Source: Limnohabitans sp. Rim8
GTDB lineage: Bacteria; Pseudomonadota; Gammaproteobacteria; Burkholderiales; Burkholderiaceae_C
DNA length: 33,800 nt
Direction: 5' to 3'
NCBI RefSeq assembly: GCF_945869175.1
Contig: NZ_CAMBNZ010000022.1
Coordinates: 1-33,800, forward strand
The translations under genes were made by a program, and so were the position numbers. Below the pieces are notes generated by a model. It saw only the letters and a program-made list of their open reading frames with translations. It was not told where the DNA came from and did not search any database. Below are positions 25,796 to 33,040 of this stretch, piece after piece; within the stretch, counting starts at the first letter, position 1, and each line of letters opens with the position of its first letter.

Positions 25796-26601
25796 CACCG
25801 GCCCTTGAAGCGGGGCGGCCTTTTTTCATTGAAGGCCAACACGCCTTCGCGCCGATCTTCACTGTCCACCAGCTGGTTGTAGGCCTCGATTTCAAACCGG
25901 AAAGCGGTGCGCAATTCCATTTGGCCACCGTAGCGGATGGACTTTTTGACCTGCCGTACCGACAGCGGGGCGTTGCGTGCCAGGGTTTGCGCTGTGCGCA
26001 GGGCCAAGCCCAAGAGCTGCTCGGGTTCGATGACCTGGTTGACCATGCCCCAATCCAGCGCCTGCTGGGCGGTGAAGGCTTGGCCCGTCATGATGAGTTC
26101 TTTGGCCCTGCGGTCACCGATGGCCCGAGGCAGGTTTTGCGTGCCGCCCATGCCGGGCATGATGCCCAGCGTGACCTCGGGCAAAGCAAAACGTGCGCTG
26201 CTGCTGGCGTAAATGAAATCGCAGCACAGGGCCAACTCCAGACCGCCGCCATAGGCGTGGCCATTGACGGCTGCGATCACGGGCAACGGTAAATCCACCA
26301 AGGCCCAGGACACACGCTCAAAAATTTCATGCTGGTGGGTCCATTGCGCACGCGTCATGCCATTGCGCTCTTTGAGGTCGCCCCCTGCACAGAAAATTTT
26401 CGGACCTGCGCCAGTCAACACCACACAGCGGACGCCGTGTGGATCGTCTGTCAGGCGCTGCCACAGGTCCAGCAGTTCCTGGCCCATGCGCGTGTTGATG
26501 GCGTTGCCCACATCGGGGCGGTTCAGGGTGACTTGCAGAACACCATCGGCGTGGTGTTCCAGCAGCAGTGTCTCTGGGGCTTGCAGCAGGTCCATGGACA
26601 T
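25795..26601 (-). CDS. Enoyl-CoA hydratase/isomerase family protein (crotonase fold)
   Basis: A 268-residue crotonase-type enzyme likely to hydrate an enoyl-CoA in the cluster pathway. Seen: VTLNRPDVGNAINTRM, the oxyanion-hole region KIFCAGGDLKE, AAVNGHAYGGGLELALCCDF with the first catalytic Glu, and FALPEVTLGIMPGMGGTQNL with the second catalytic Glu. Both glutamates needed for hydration are therefore present, unlike the second crotonase-like gene at 30950. It lies 15 bases after the SDR gene and is joined to the PrpD gene by TGATG, so the three form one transcription unit. A second in-frame ATG occurs at 26595. Confidence 0.92.
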   Translation of the reverse strand: MSMDLLQAPETLLLEHHADGVLQVTLNRPDVGNAINTRMGQELLDLWQRLTDDPHGVRCVVLTGAGPKIFCAGGDLKERNGMTRAQWTHQHEIFERVSWALVDLPLPVIAAVNGHAYGGGLELALCCDFIYASSSARFALPEVTLGIMPGMGGTQNLPRAIGDRRAKELIMTGQAFTAQQALDWGMVNQVIEPEQLLGLALRTAQTLARNAPLSVRQVKKSIRYGGQMELRTAFRFEIEAYNQLVDSEDRREGVLAFNEKRPPRFKGR

Positions 26602-26616
26602 CGAGGCCTTTGAATT

Positions 26617-27393
26617 TCAATTCGGAGCGTATTGCTGCCCACCGTCGACGTGCAGGACCGTGCCGCTCAGATAGCCACACACAGGGGATGAACAATGAAC
26701 AGCCAAGCGTGCAATTTCGTCAGGTTCGGCCAAACGGCCAAACGGCAATTTCTGTGTCATCTCCAGCCAGCGCGATGCATCGCCGAGTTTGCTGGCCGCT
26801 TGTTGCTTGAGAACACCTTCAATGCGGTCGCTGCGGGTCGGGGAGGGGTTGATGCCGAACACACGCACACCCTTGCGCACACTGCCCCCACCAATGCCTT
26901 GCGTGAACGAGATCAACGCACCGTTGGCCGCAGAGCCACAGATGTATTCGTAACGCGATGCAGCCCCGGCCATGCCGATGATGTTGCAAATCACGCCTTG
27001 TCCGCGTGATTCCATCGCCCCCAAATAAAGTCGGGTGAGATTGATGTAGCTGAACAGTTTGAGCTCCCAAGAAGCACGCCACGCGTCTTCGGCGATGTCA
27101 TGGATGCTGCCCCCCGGAATGGCGCCTGCGTTATTGACCAGGATGTCCGCCGAAGGAAACAGGTTGAACAAAGCGCGGTCTGAGCCAGGTTGCGACAAAT
27201 CGATTTCTGCGACGGCAGGGGCAGGCAAGCCCGCCTTGGCAAAAGCGTCCAGAGCGGCGTCCAGGTTGCTGCGCTGACGCGACACCAGCACCGGTTGGGC
27301 ACCTTCACGGGCAAAGTTCAAGGCAATGGCCAGACCGATGCCTTTGGAGCCACCGGTGACGATGACTTGTTTTTGATCGAGTTCGAGGTTCAT
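26617..27393 (-). CDS. Short-chain dehydrogenase-like protein with altered active site
   Basis: A 258-residue Rossmann-fold protein of the SDR family. The cofactor loop TGGSKGIG (13-20), SRQ at the end of the second strand, ILVNNAG (84-90) and the C-terminal FGRLAEPDEIARLAV plus SGTVLHVDGGQ are typical. At the catalytic place, where YxxxK is expected, the sequence reads GSAAN (153-157), and the preceding Ser position falls in NIIGMAG. A tyrosine lies three residues before GSAAN. NAD(P) binding looks intact, but normal carbonyl reduction is doubtful; a binding role or a different chemistry is possible. The ATG at 27393 is chosen because homology starts there. A perfect palindrome lies just upstream, and the hydratase gene follows after 15 bases. 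Confidence 0.87.
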   Translation of the reverse strand: MNLELDQKQVIVTGGSKGIGLAIALNFAREGAQPVLVSRQRSNLDAALDAFAKAGLPAPAVAEIDLSQPGSDRALFNLFPSADILVNNAGAIPGGSIHDIAEDAWRASWELKLFSYINLTRLYLGAMESRGQGVICNIIGMAGAASRYEYICGSAANGALISFTQGIGGGSVRKGVRVFGINPSPTRSDRIEGVLKQQAASKLGDASRWLEMTQKLPFGRLAEPDEIARLAVHCSSPVCGYLSGTVLHVDGGQQYAPN

Positions 27394-27455
27394 GGCAGAG
27401 GCCTGCAAATGGGGCAAGGCGATGCACTGGCCCGGGTTTCAAAATCTAGGCAAAG

Positions 27456-27475
27456 GCTTGGTTTGCAAACCAAGC
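27456..27475. promoter_or_regulatory. Perfect 20-base palindrome between the PuuE-like and SDR genes
   Basis: GCTTGGTTTG followed by its exact complement CAAACCAAGC, no mismatch, in the 90-base gap of an otherwise tightly packed gene series. On the minus strand it is followed by a possible -10 (TAGATT), not by a T tract, so an operator for an internal promoter before the SDR gene is more likely than a terminator. Confidence 0.55.
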
Positions 27476-27483
27476 ACGCCCCA

Positions 27484-28368
27484 TCAAGCGCCAGGTGCGG
27501 GCACCTGTGCGGTGTACCAGTCGGCAATTTGCCCTCCGTTCATGAAGCACACCTGGGGCGACTTCATCAACAAGTCCAGCATGCGTTCAAAGCTGGCAAA
27601 GCGGTGGGGCACACCGATCAGGTGCGGGTGCAGCCCAATGGCCAACACGCGGGGGTGTGTGGCTGCTTCACGTTCAAACAAGGCCAGGGTACGTGCCAGG
27701 CGTTCGTACATCTCGTCGCTAGTGTGTTTTTCGATGGCGTAAACGATCGAGTCGTTGATTTCCAGGTTGTAGGGCAGGGCCAGCAAAGGGCCGTTGCGCG
27801 TTTGCATCCAACTGGGCACATCGTCCACCACCCAATCAAACACATAATCCACGCCCTGCTTTTTCAGCAACTCGGGCGTGTCGTGCGTTTCACGCAAACC
27901 GGGACTGAGCCACCCTCTGGGGCGCTGGCCCGTGAAGCGCTCGATCATGTCCAAGCTCATGGCGATCAGCGATTCTTCGGACTCACCTTGGTTGTGGTTC
28001 AGGCTTTTTTGGTGCACCCCGTGGCCAATGAATTCCCAGCTTGCATCGTGCATGGCTTGCGTGGCTTGGGGGTAAGCATTGATGACGCCCGCATTGAAAC
28101 TGGTGGAGGCGGGCAGCCTCCGGTCCTGAATGGCCCGCAGGATGCGCGGCAGTCCAGCCCGCATGCCGTAGTCGGCCCAGCTGAAGTTGGGCACATCGGG
28201 CACCGTCTCTTTGCCGTGCGGTGGCGTGATGATGGTGCGCGGCATGCTCGACTCGAACTGCCAGTGCTCCACGTTCACCACCAAGTGCACCATGATGGCC
28301 CCACCAGGCGCAGCCTTGAGGGATGGGCCATCGTTGGAGAAGCGGTAAGGAATGCGGGGGTTGGCCAT
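27484..28368 (-). CDS. PuuE-like polysaccharide-deacetylase-family hydrolase
   Basis: A 294-residue NodB-fold protein closest in form to the PuuE/allantoinase-like branch, whose members open cyclic amides rather than remove acetyl groups from sugar polymers. Seen: MVHLVVNVEHWQFES where deacetylases have TFDD, FIGHGVHQKSL in place of the HxxxH motif, RPRGWLSPGLRETHDTPELL and LAIGLHPHLIGVPHR. The usual metal-binding Asp is thus missing. There is no signal peptide, which fits a cytoplasmic small-molecule hydrolase. The ATG at 28368 follows the ABC ATPase stop after one base, so it is tied to the importer. A cyclic imide, ureide or other ring amide is a reasonable but unproven substrate. Confidence 0.82.
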   Translation of the reverse strand: MANPRIPYRFSNDGPSLKAAPGGAIMVHLVVNVEHWQFESSMPRTIITPPHGKETVPDVPNFSWADYGMRAGLPRILRAIQDRRLPASTSFNAGVINAYPQATQAMHDASWEFIGHGVHQKSLNHNQGESEESLIAMSLDMIERFTGQRPRGWLSPGLRETHDTPELLKKQGVDYVFDWVVDDVPSWMQTRNGPLLALPYNLEINDSIVYAIEKHTSDEMYERLARTLALFEREAATHPRVLAIGLHPHLIGVPHRFASFERMLDLLMKSPQVCFMNGGQIADWYTAQVPAPGA

Positions 28369-28369
28369 G

Positions 28370-29119
28370 TCAGTGTCGAATGAGGTTGAGGATGTCGAGC
28401 TTGAGCGATGCAAAGGTTTCGCTGGCCGTGTCGGCCACGGTGCGAGGACGTGCCAGGGGCACGTTGATCTTGGTTTGAATGCGACCCGGGCGGGCCGACA
28501 TCACGTAAACCGTGCTGGCCAAAAAAATCGCTTCGTCGATGTCGTGCGTGACAAAGATGATGGTGGGCTTGAGCTGTTGCCACACATTGAGCAGCAGCTC
28601 CTGCATGGTCAAACGGGTTTGGGCATCCAGTGCACCAAAGGGCTCGTCCATCAGTAACACGCGTGAGCCCAGCGTCAGGATGCGTGCGATGCCCACGCGC
28701 TGGCGCATGCCGCCCGACAGTTGCACCGGCAAATGGTTCTTGAAATCGCTCAGGCCCACGATCTTGATCATTTCGTGGGCACGGTCTTCGTACTCGCTGC
28801 GCGCCATGCCCTGCACCTTGGGGCCGAAAATCACGTTGTCCCAGACACTCAGCCAGGGAAACAATGCGGCTTCCTGGAAAACCACGCCGCGGTCAGGACC
28901 AGGTGCGCTGACAACACCCCCATTGACCAACAACTGTCCCGCTGTGGGCTGCTCAAACCCAGCAATGAGGTTCAGCAAGGTGGATTTGCCGCAGCCTGAA
29001 GGCCCCAGCAAGGCCACCAACTCCCCTGGAGCGACCTGCAATTGGATGTCTTCCAGGGCCTTGACGGGCGTGCTGCCCGGGTAGGTCTTGTAAAGGTTTT
29101 TAATGGAAATATCGGACAT
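28370..29119 (-). CDS. ABC transporter ATP-binding protein (sulfonate/nitrate/taurine type)
   Basis: The cytoplasmic ATPase of an importer of the SsuB/TauB/NrtD group, 249 aa. Walker A is GPSGCGKST (39-47), the Q-loop VVFQEAALFPWL (79-90), the signature LSGGMRQ (134-140), Walker B VLLMDEPFGALD (154-165) and the switch His192 in FVTHDIDEA. The length and the ALFPW after the Q-loop are typical of this group. It lies eight bases after the permease gene and one base before the PuuE-like gene. The family cannot reveal the substrate, since members carry sulfonates, nitrate, cyanate, pyrimidine precursors and aromatic acids. Confidence 0.93.
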   Translation of the reverse strand: MSDISIKNLYKTYPGSTPVKALEDIQLQVAPGELVALLGPSGCGKSTLLNLIAGFEQPTAGQLLVNGGVVSAPGPDRGVVFQEAALFPWLSVWDNVIFGPKVQGMARSEYEDRAHEMIKIVGLSDFKNHLPVQLSGGMRQRVGIARILTLGSRVLLMDEPFGALDAQTRLTMQELLLNVWQQLKPTIIFVTHDIDEAIFLASTVYVMSARPGRIQTKINVPLARPRTVADTASETFASLKLDILNLIRH

Positions 29120-29127
29120 GGTGTTTC

Positions 29128-29934
29128 TTAATGGCTTTGCAGCATGCGCCAGACCAAAACCCTGCTTTCAATGAAAACGATCAGGCGATCACTCAAAAAA
29201 CCCATGATGCCGATCGACACCATGTCGGCCAGCACGATGTCCATGCGCCCCACGTAATAGGCGTCCCACAGCACGTAGCCCAGACCGGACTTGACGGCCA
29301 CCATCTCGGAGACGATCACGGCCGTCCACGAAATGCCCAGACCAATGCGCAAGCCGGTGAAGATGGAGGGCATGGCCGCGGGCAGTACCACGCGGTACAG
29401 CAATTGCCTGCGACTGGCACCCATCATCAGGGCCGCGCGCACCAGGTTGCGCTCGACATCGCGCGCGCCTTGCGTGGTGTTGACCACAATCGCGTAAAAG
29501 CCGCCCAAAAAGATCAGGAAGATGGCCCCCATGTCCCGAATGCCGAACAGGGCAATCGAAAACGGCAACCAGGCCGTGATTGGGATCGGGCGCAAGCTCT
29601 GGATGAGTGGGTCAAACAGTTGCTGAACCAAACGGCTCCAACCGATCAGCAAACCCAAAGGGACACCGACCAGAGCCGCCAGGAAAAAGCCCTGCGCCAC
29701 CCGCATCGAGGAGTACTGGACGTTGGACACCCAAGAGCCCAGATAAGGGTTCAGGCCCATGCCGGGTGAGCCAAAAATCCAGCCGTGCCAGCCTTCCAAA
29801 ACCAGCACGGGGGTGGGCAGGATGCCGGCCATGCCTGGCTTGCTGCCGGCGATCTGCCAGATGACCAGAACCACCGCTGGCACCAACAGGCCAAGCACTG
29901 TCCGACGAAGGGTATCGAGAGAAGCGTTTGCCAT
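29128..29934 (-). CDS. ABC transporter permease (SsuC/TauC type)
   Basis: An inner-membrane permease of 268 aa with six hydrophobic segments. The EAA-like loop that docks the ATPase is visible as ALMMGASRRQLLYRVVLPAAMPS, preceded by NTTQGARDVERNLVR, both typical of the SsuC/TauC group. The N-terminal segment LGLLVPAVVLVIWQIAG is TM1. It lies between the binding-protein gene (15 bases upstream) and the ATPase gene (eight bases downstream), completing the importer. Confidence 0.93.
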   Translation of the reverse strand: MANASLDTLRRTVLGLLVPAVVLVIWQIAGSKPGMAGILPTPVLVLEGWHGWIFGSPGMGLNPYLGSWVSNVQYSSMRVAQGFFLAALVGVPLGLLIGWSRLVQQLFDPLIQSLRPIPITAWLPFSIALFGIRDMGAIFLIFLGGFYAIVVNTTQGARDVERNLVRAALMMGASRRQLLYRVVLPAAMPSIFTGLRIGLGISWTAVIVSEMVAVKSGLGYVLWDAYYVGRMDIVLADMVSIGIMGFLSDRLIVFIESRVLVWRMLQSH

Positions 29935-29949
29935 GAAGGTGCTGCCTGA

Positions 29950-30927
29950 TTATTTCTTGAGTTCCACGACCATCGAGTCGTCGTAAAGGGCGGCTGCTTC
30001 CTTGGTCACGTCTTTTTGCACAATGCCTTGCTTGAAGGCAGCTTCAGCCAAGCGCGAAACTTGTTCTTTGGTCAGCACGCCACCGAGCTTGATGATCTTG
30101 GCCGACTCTTTGGTCACATTGAGTGGCAAGCCGGTGTACTTGGAGTAAGCATCGGCAAACACATCCTTGTTCTTGCTCAGGGTTTCTTCGGCCTTGAGAT
30201 AAGCCCAGAGGAAGCGGCGAACCAGTTCTTTCTTTTGTGTCATGGCTTCGCCAGAGGCGGCCAGCATGCCCAGCTCGGCGCCCACAGCACGCGATTGGCT
30301 GTACTCCAGTTTTTGCGAGAAGTAGGCATCGCCTTCTGCCACAGCCTGTGACTCAAAGGGCTCCCACAACACCATGGCATCGATGTCGCCGCGCTTCATC
30401 GCCTGCACAAAAGCGGTGCCGCCACCTTGCACGTTCACGGGGGTGAACGAGTTGTAGGGGATGTTTCTCTCGATCAAGGTCATGGCCCACTGGAACCAGA
30501 CGGCTGAGCCAGGGGCAATGGCAATCTTCTTGCCTGCAATGTCGCCCCAGTCATCGATCTTCACGCCTTTGCGCACCACCAGGTATTTGGGCGAGCTGCC
30601 CACACCCGTCAGGCCCACCAGGTTTTTGCTGCCTTGCCCGGCCACGATGGCCAAGTCACCCGCGCCCACGGCCGACACATCGACCGAGTTGGACAGCAAG
30701 GCGGTGCGGGCATCGGCGTAGCGCACAAATTCTGCGCGCTTGACTTCGATGTTCATTTTCTTGAGTTCTTCTTCGACCAAGAGCATGGGTGAGAGGTGGC
30801 CCACTTTGACGTAGCCGACAGTCAATGTGGCTTTGTCTTTGAGGGGGGCGGGCGCCGGGCCCAGTGCCAAGGCTATGCCGGTCGAGACCGACAGCGCAAA
30901 GCCGATGAGGGAAGTCAAAAGTTTCAT
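29950..30927 (-). CDS. ABC transporter substrate-binding protein (SsuA/TauA/NMT1 type)
   Basis: The periplasmic receptor of the importer, 325 aa. The first 22 residues (MKLLTSLIGFALSVSTGIAL and ALG) are a signal peptide; the mature domain starts with the family strand TLTVGYVKVGHLSPMLLVEE. Later stretches KIAIAPGSAVWFQWAM, NVQGGGTAFVQAMKRGDIDA and MVLWEPFESQA are typical of two-lobed SsuA/NMT1-like proteins. A GGAG seven bases before the ATG at 30927 fixes the start; the frame is open upstream. It lies 22 bases after the frameshifted hydratase-like gene. Ligand not inferable. Confidence 0.92.
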   Translation of the reverse strand: MKLLTSLIGFALSVSTGIALALGPAPAPLKDKATLTVGYVKVGHLSPMLLVEEELKKMNIEVKRAEFVRYADARTALLSNSVDVSAVGAGDLAIVAGQGSKNLVGLTGVGSSPKYLVVRKGVKIDDWGDIAGKKIAIAPGSAVWFQWAMTLIERNIPYNSFTPVNVQGGGTAFVQAMKRGDIDAMVLWEPFESQAVAEGDAYFSQKLEYSQSRAVGAELGMLAASGEAMTQKKELVRRFLWAYLKAEETLSKNKDVFADAYSKYTGLPLNVTKESAKIIKLGGVLTKEQVSRLAEAAFKQGIVQKDVTKEAAALYDDSMVVELKK

Positions 30928-30949
30928 CTGAATACTCCTGGGTTGGTGG

Positions 30950-31730
30950 TTATTGACCGGTGAACTGAGGGGAACGCTTTTGTGCGAAAGCCAGTCTGCC
31001 TCCCGCATAATGGTTGCTTTTGAAAGACGCGTCGATGGCGGTTTTCACTGATGTCATGTCTTTTTCGTCTTCTGCCAGGGCCACCAAGGTTTTCTTGGGA
31101 GCCTGGATGGTCAAGGGCGCATTGTCTGCAATCTCATAGGCCAAGGCGGTGCAGTGGGCAAACACATCCTCAACCACTGCAAGGACCATGCCCATGGCCT
31201 GTGCGCTGGCGGCGTCATAGACGCGGGTGGTAAAGAAAGCCTCTGCTGTGGCCTGCGGCCCCAGTTTGTTCAAAATGCTTTGCATGTTCTCGCAGTCATA
31301 ACCCAGGCCCATACAGGCCGCAGGCATGCGAAAACGCGAATGCGGTGTGGCGTAACGCATGTCACAGCTCAAGGCCAGGCCCAGCCCGCCGCCATAGCAA
31401 ATACCACTGATGGCCGCGATCACCGGCACGCGGCAGCGAAATACCGATTGCTGGGTGCGTCTGACCATGTCGTTGTAATGGGCCACCGAGGCCGCCGAGT
31501 TGCGCTGTGTTTCGAACTCGCTGATGTTGGCGCCTGACACAAAGCACTTCTCGCCCGCGCCGCGCAACACACATACACGCACGCACCTCTGGGCGGCAGT
31601 CAATCTCCTCAAAGGCCGCCAGCAAGGCCGTCCACATGGACAGGCTCATCGCGTTGTGCCGGGTCACGTCGTCGATCGTGACCTGTGCCACATGGCCTTG
31701 CAGGTTCAGATCGATGCAGCCCTCGCTCAT
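30950..31730 (-). pseudogene. Enoyl-CoA hydratase-like gene broken by a frameshift
   Basis: Two reading frames together give one crotonase-fold protein of about 258 residues. The first 50 residues (from the ATG at 31730, with HVAQVTIDDVTRHNAMSLS) are in one frame. From about 31577 the homology continues in another frame (VCVLRGAGEKCFVSGANISE, then YGGGLGLALSCDM and MPAACMGLGYD). The switch sits on a doubled GCGT (minus strand); removing one copy gives E-V-R-V-C-V-L-R-G-A-G. Even repaired, the two usual catalytic Glu residues read Gly and Ala. The start overlaps the CoA-transferase stop (ATGA). It may be a recent pseudogene, a reversible slip or a sequencing error; an internal start at 31612 would give a 220-residue fragment. 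Confidence 0.83.
31577..31586. repeat. Short tandem repeat at the frameshift site
   Basis: ACGCACGCAC on the plus strand, two and a half copies of a four-base unit, next to an alternating purine/pyrimidine stretch. One extra unit explains the reading-frame change exactly. Confidence 0.75.
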
Positions 31731-32923
31731 ACAACGCCCCGGGCGTGAAAGCCTTCAATGTCCGCAGCCGAAAACCCCAGATCTTGCAACACCTCGTCGG
31801 TGTGTTCGCCCCAGCCGGGTGCCGGGGCCACCACCTTGGAGGGCGTGCGGCTGAGCACCACGGGTTGGGTGATGAAATGCATGTCCTTGCCAAACTGAGT
31901 GGGCAATGTGGTGGTGACCTGCAGGTGCTTGACCTGCTCATCTTCGAACACCTGCGGCACCGTGTAGACCGGCCCTGCAGGCACGCCGGCCTGGTTGAGC
32001 AACGAGACCCATTGGTGCACGGTTTTCTTTGGAAACTCTTGGGCGATCAACCGGTTCAGGCGCTCCCTGTTCTGTACACGCAGCGGCTCCGTCACAAACT
32101 CTGGGTCTTGGTACCAATCGGGTTTTTGCAGCACTTCGCAAAAGCGTTTCCAGTTGCCTTCGCCCGAAGCACCCAAATTGAAACAGCCATCGCTGGCCTC
32201 GAACAAGCCCATGGGCGAGCTGGTGGGGTGGTTGTTGCCCACTTGCACCGGCACATCGTTGTCGTTCAGGTAGCGCGCCATCTGGAAATCCATCATGGCA
32301 ATTTGCGAATGCAGCAAGGAGCTTTGCACCCACTGGCCCTGGCCTGACGTCTCGCGTTCGATCAAGGCCACCAAAATGCCAATGGCGCAGTACAGCCCTG
32401 CGCTCAGGTCGGCCACAGCCAAGCCGGCCCGAATGGGGCCGTGCTCAGGCTCGCCCGTCACGCTCATCAACCCACCCATGCCCTGAATGATTTGGTCAAA
32501 GCCAGGTCGCCAGGCATAAGGACCATCCTGCCCAAAGCCGGAAATACTGGCCAAAATGATGCGCGGGTTGAGGGCCTTGAGCGACTGGTAATCCAGCCCC
32601 AGCCGGTCTTTCACATCTGGACGCCAGTTTTCCACCACCACATCGGCCTGGACAATCATGCACTTGAGGATGTCCATCGCGCCCTCTTTTTTGAGGTTGA
32701 GCGTCATCGACCGTTTGTTGCGGTTGATGTTCTGAAAATCCCCCCCCTTGCGGTTGGCGGCAAACATCGCTTCATTCGGGTCCACCCCTTCAGGGGGCTC
32801 CACGCGCACCACATCGGCACCAAAATCGGTCAAGATCCGCACGCAATTGGGGCCAGCGCGAACGCGGGACAAGTCGATGACTTTGAAGCGTGAAAGTGCA
32901 GGAGAAGCTTGAATTTTGGGCAT
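31727..32923 (-). CDS. CaiB/BaiF family (family III) CoA-transferase
   Basis: Family III CoA-transferases move CoA between carboxylic acids, typically activating the substrate of a catabolic pathway. The 398-residue protein has the N-terminal FKVIDLSRVRAGPNCVRILTDFGADVVRVE with a typical acceptor-fold start (usual VLAGP reads VRAGP), NINRNKRSMTLNLK, and GLAVADLSAGLYCAIGILVAL, where Asp172 is the expected nucleophile. It is the first gene of the leftward cluster, divergent from gntR across 117 bases that hold AT-rich palindromic sequence. Its stop overlaps the next gene. Candidate acids include dicarboxylates such as itaconate or mesaconate, by family precedent only. Confidence 0.92.
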   Translation of the reverse strand: MPKIQASPALSRFKVIDLSRVRAGPNCVRILTDFGADVVRVEPPEGVDPNEAMFAANRKGGDFQNINRNKRSMTLNLKKEGAMDILKCMIVQADVVVENWRPDVKDRLGLDYQSLKALNPRIILASISGFGQDGPYAWRPGFDQIIQGMGGLMSVTGEPEHGPIRAGLAVADLSAGLYCAIGILVALIERETSGQGQWVQSSLLHSQIAMMDFQMARYLNDNDVPVQVGNNHPTSSPMGLFEASDGCFNLGASGEGNWKRFCEVLQKPDWYQDPEFVTEPLRVQNRERLNRLIAQEFPKKTVHQWVSLLNQAGVPAGPVYTVPQVFEDEQVKHLQVTTTLPTQFGKDMHFITQPVVLSRTPSKVVAPAPGWGEHTDEVLQDLGFSAADIEGFHARGVV

Positions 32924-32964
32924 AAATCAGGTGTCATGGGACTTTAAAAACAAAATTAATCCCC

Positions 32965-32978
32965 ATAAATATATTTAT
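32965..32978. promoter_or_regulatory. AT palindrome in the caiB/gntR divergent region
   Basis: ATAAATATATTTAT is self-complementary over 14 bases, in the 117-base AT-rich gap between the CoA-transferase and gntR genes. A second element, CTGTATGCAA (32988-32997), matches eight of ten bases of the TTGTATACAA form bound by several GntR/FCD regulators. Either could be the binding site of the adjacent regulator. Confidence 0.4.
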
Positions 32979-33040
32979 AGTCCATAACTGTATGCAAAGC
33001 AATATGACAAAATATCGGTGTTTGCCCTTAGAAGAACCCC

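Noticed and set aside
31362-31730. Separate 122-residue protein in the N-terminal frame of the broken hydratase
   Set aside because: After residue 50 it leaves the crotonase similarity and becomes an Arg/His/Gln-rich shadow; it is the 5' part of the frameshifted gene.
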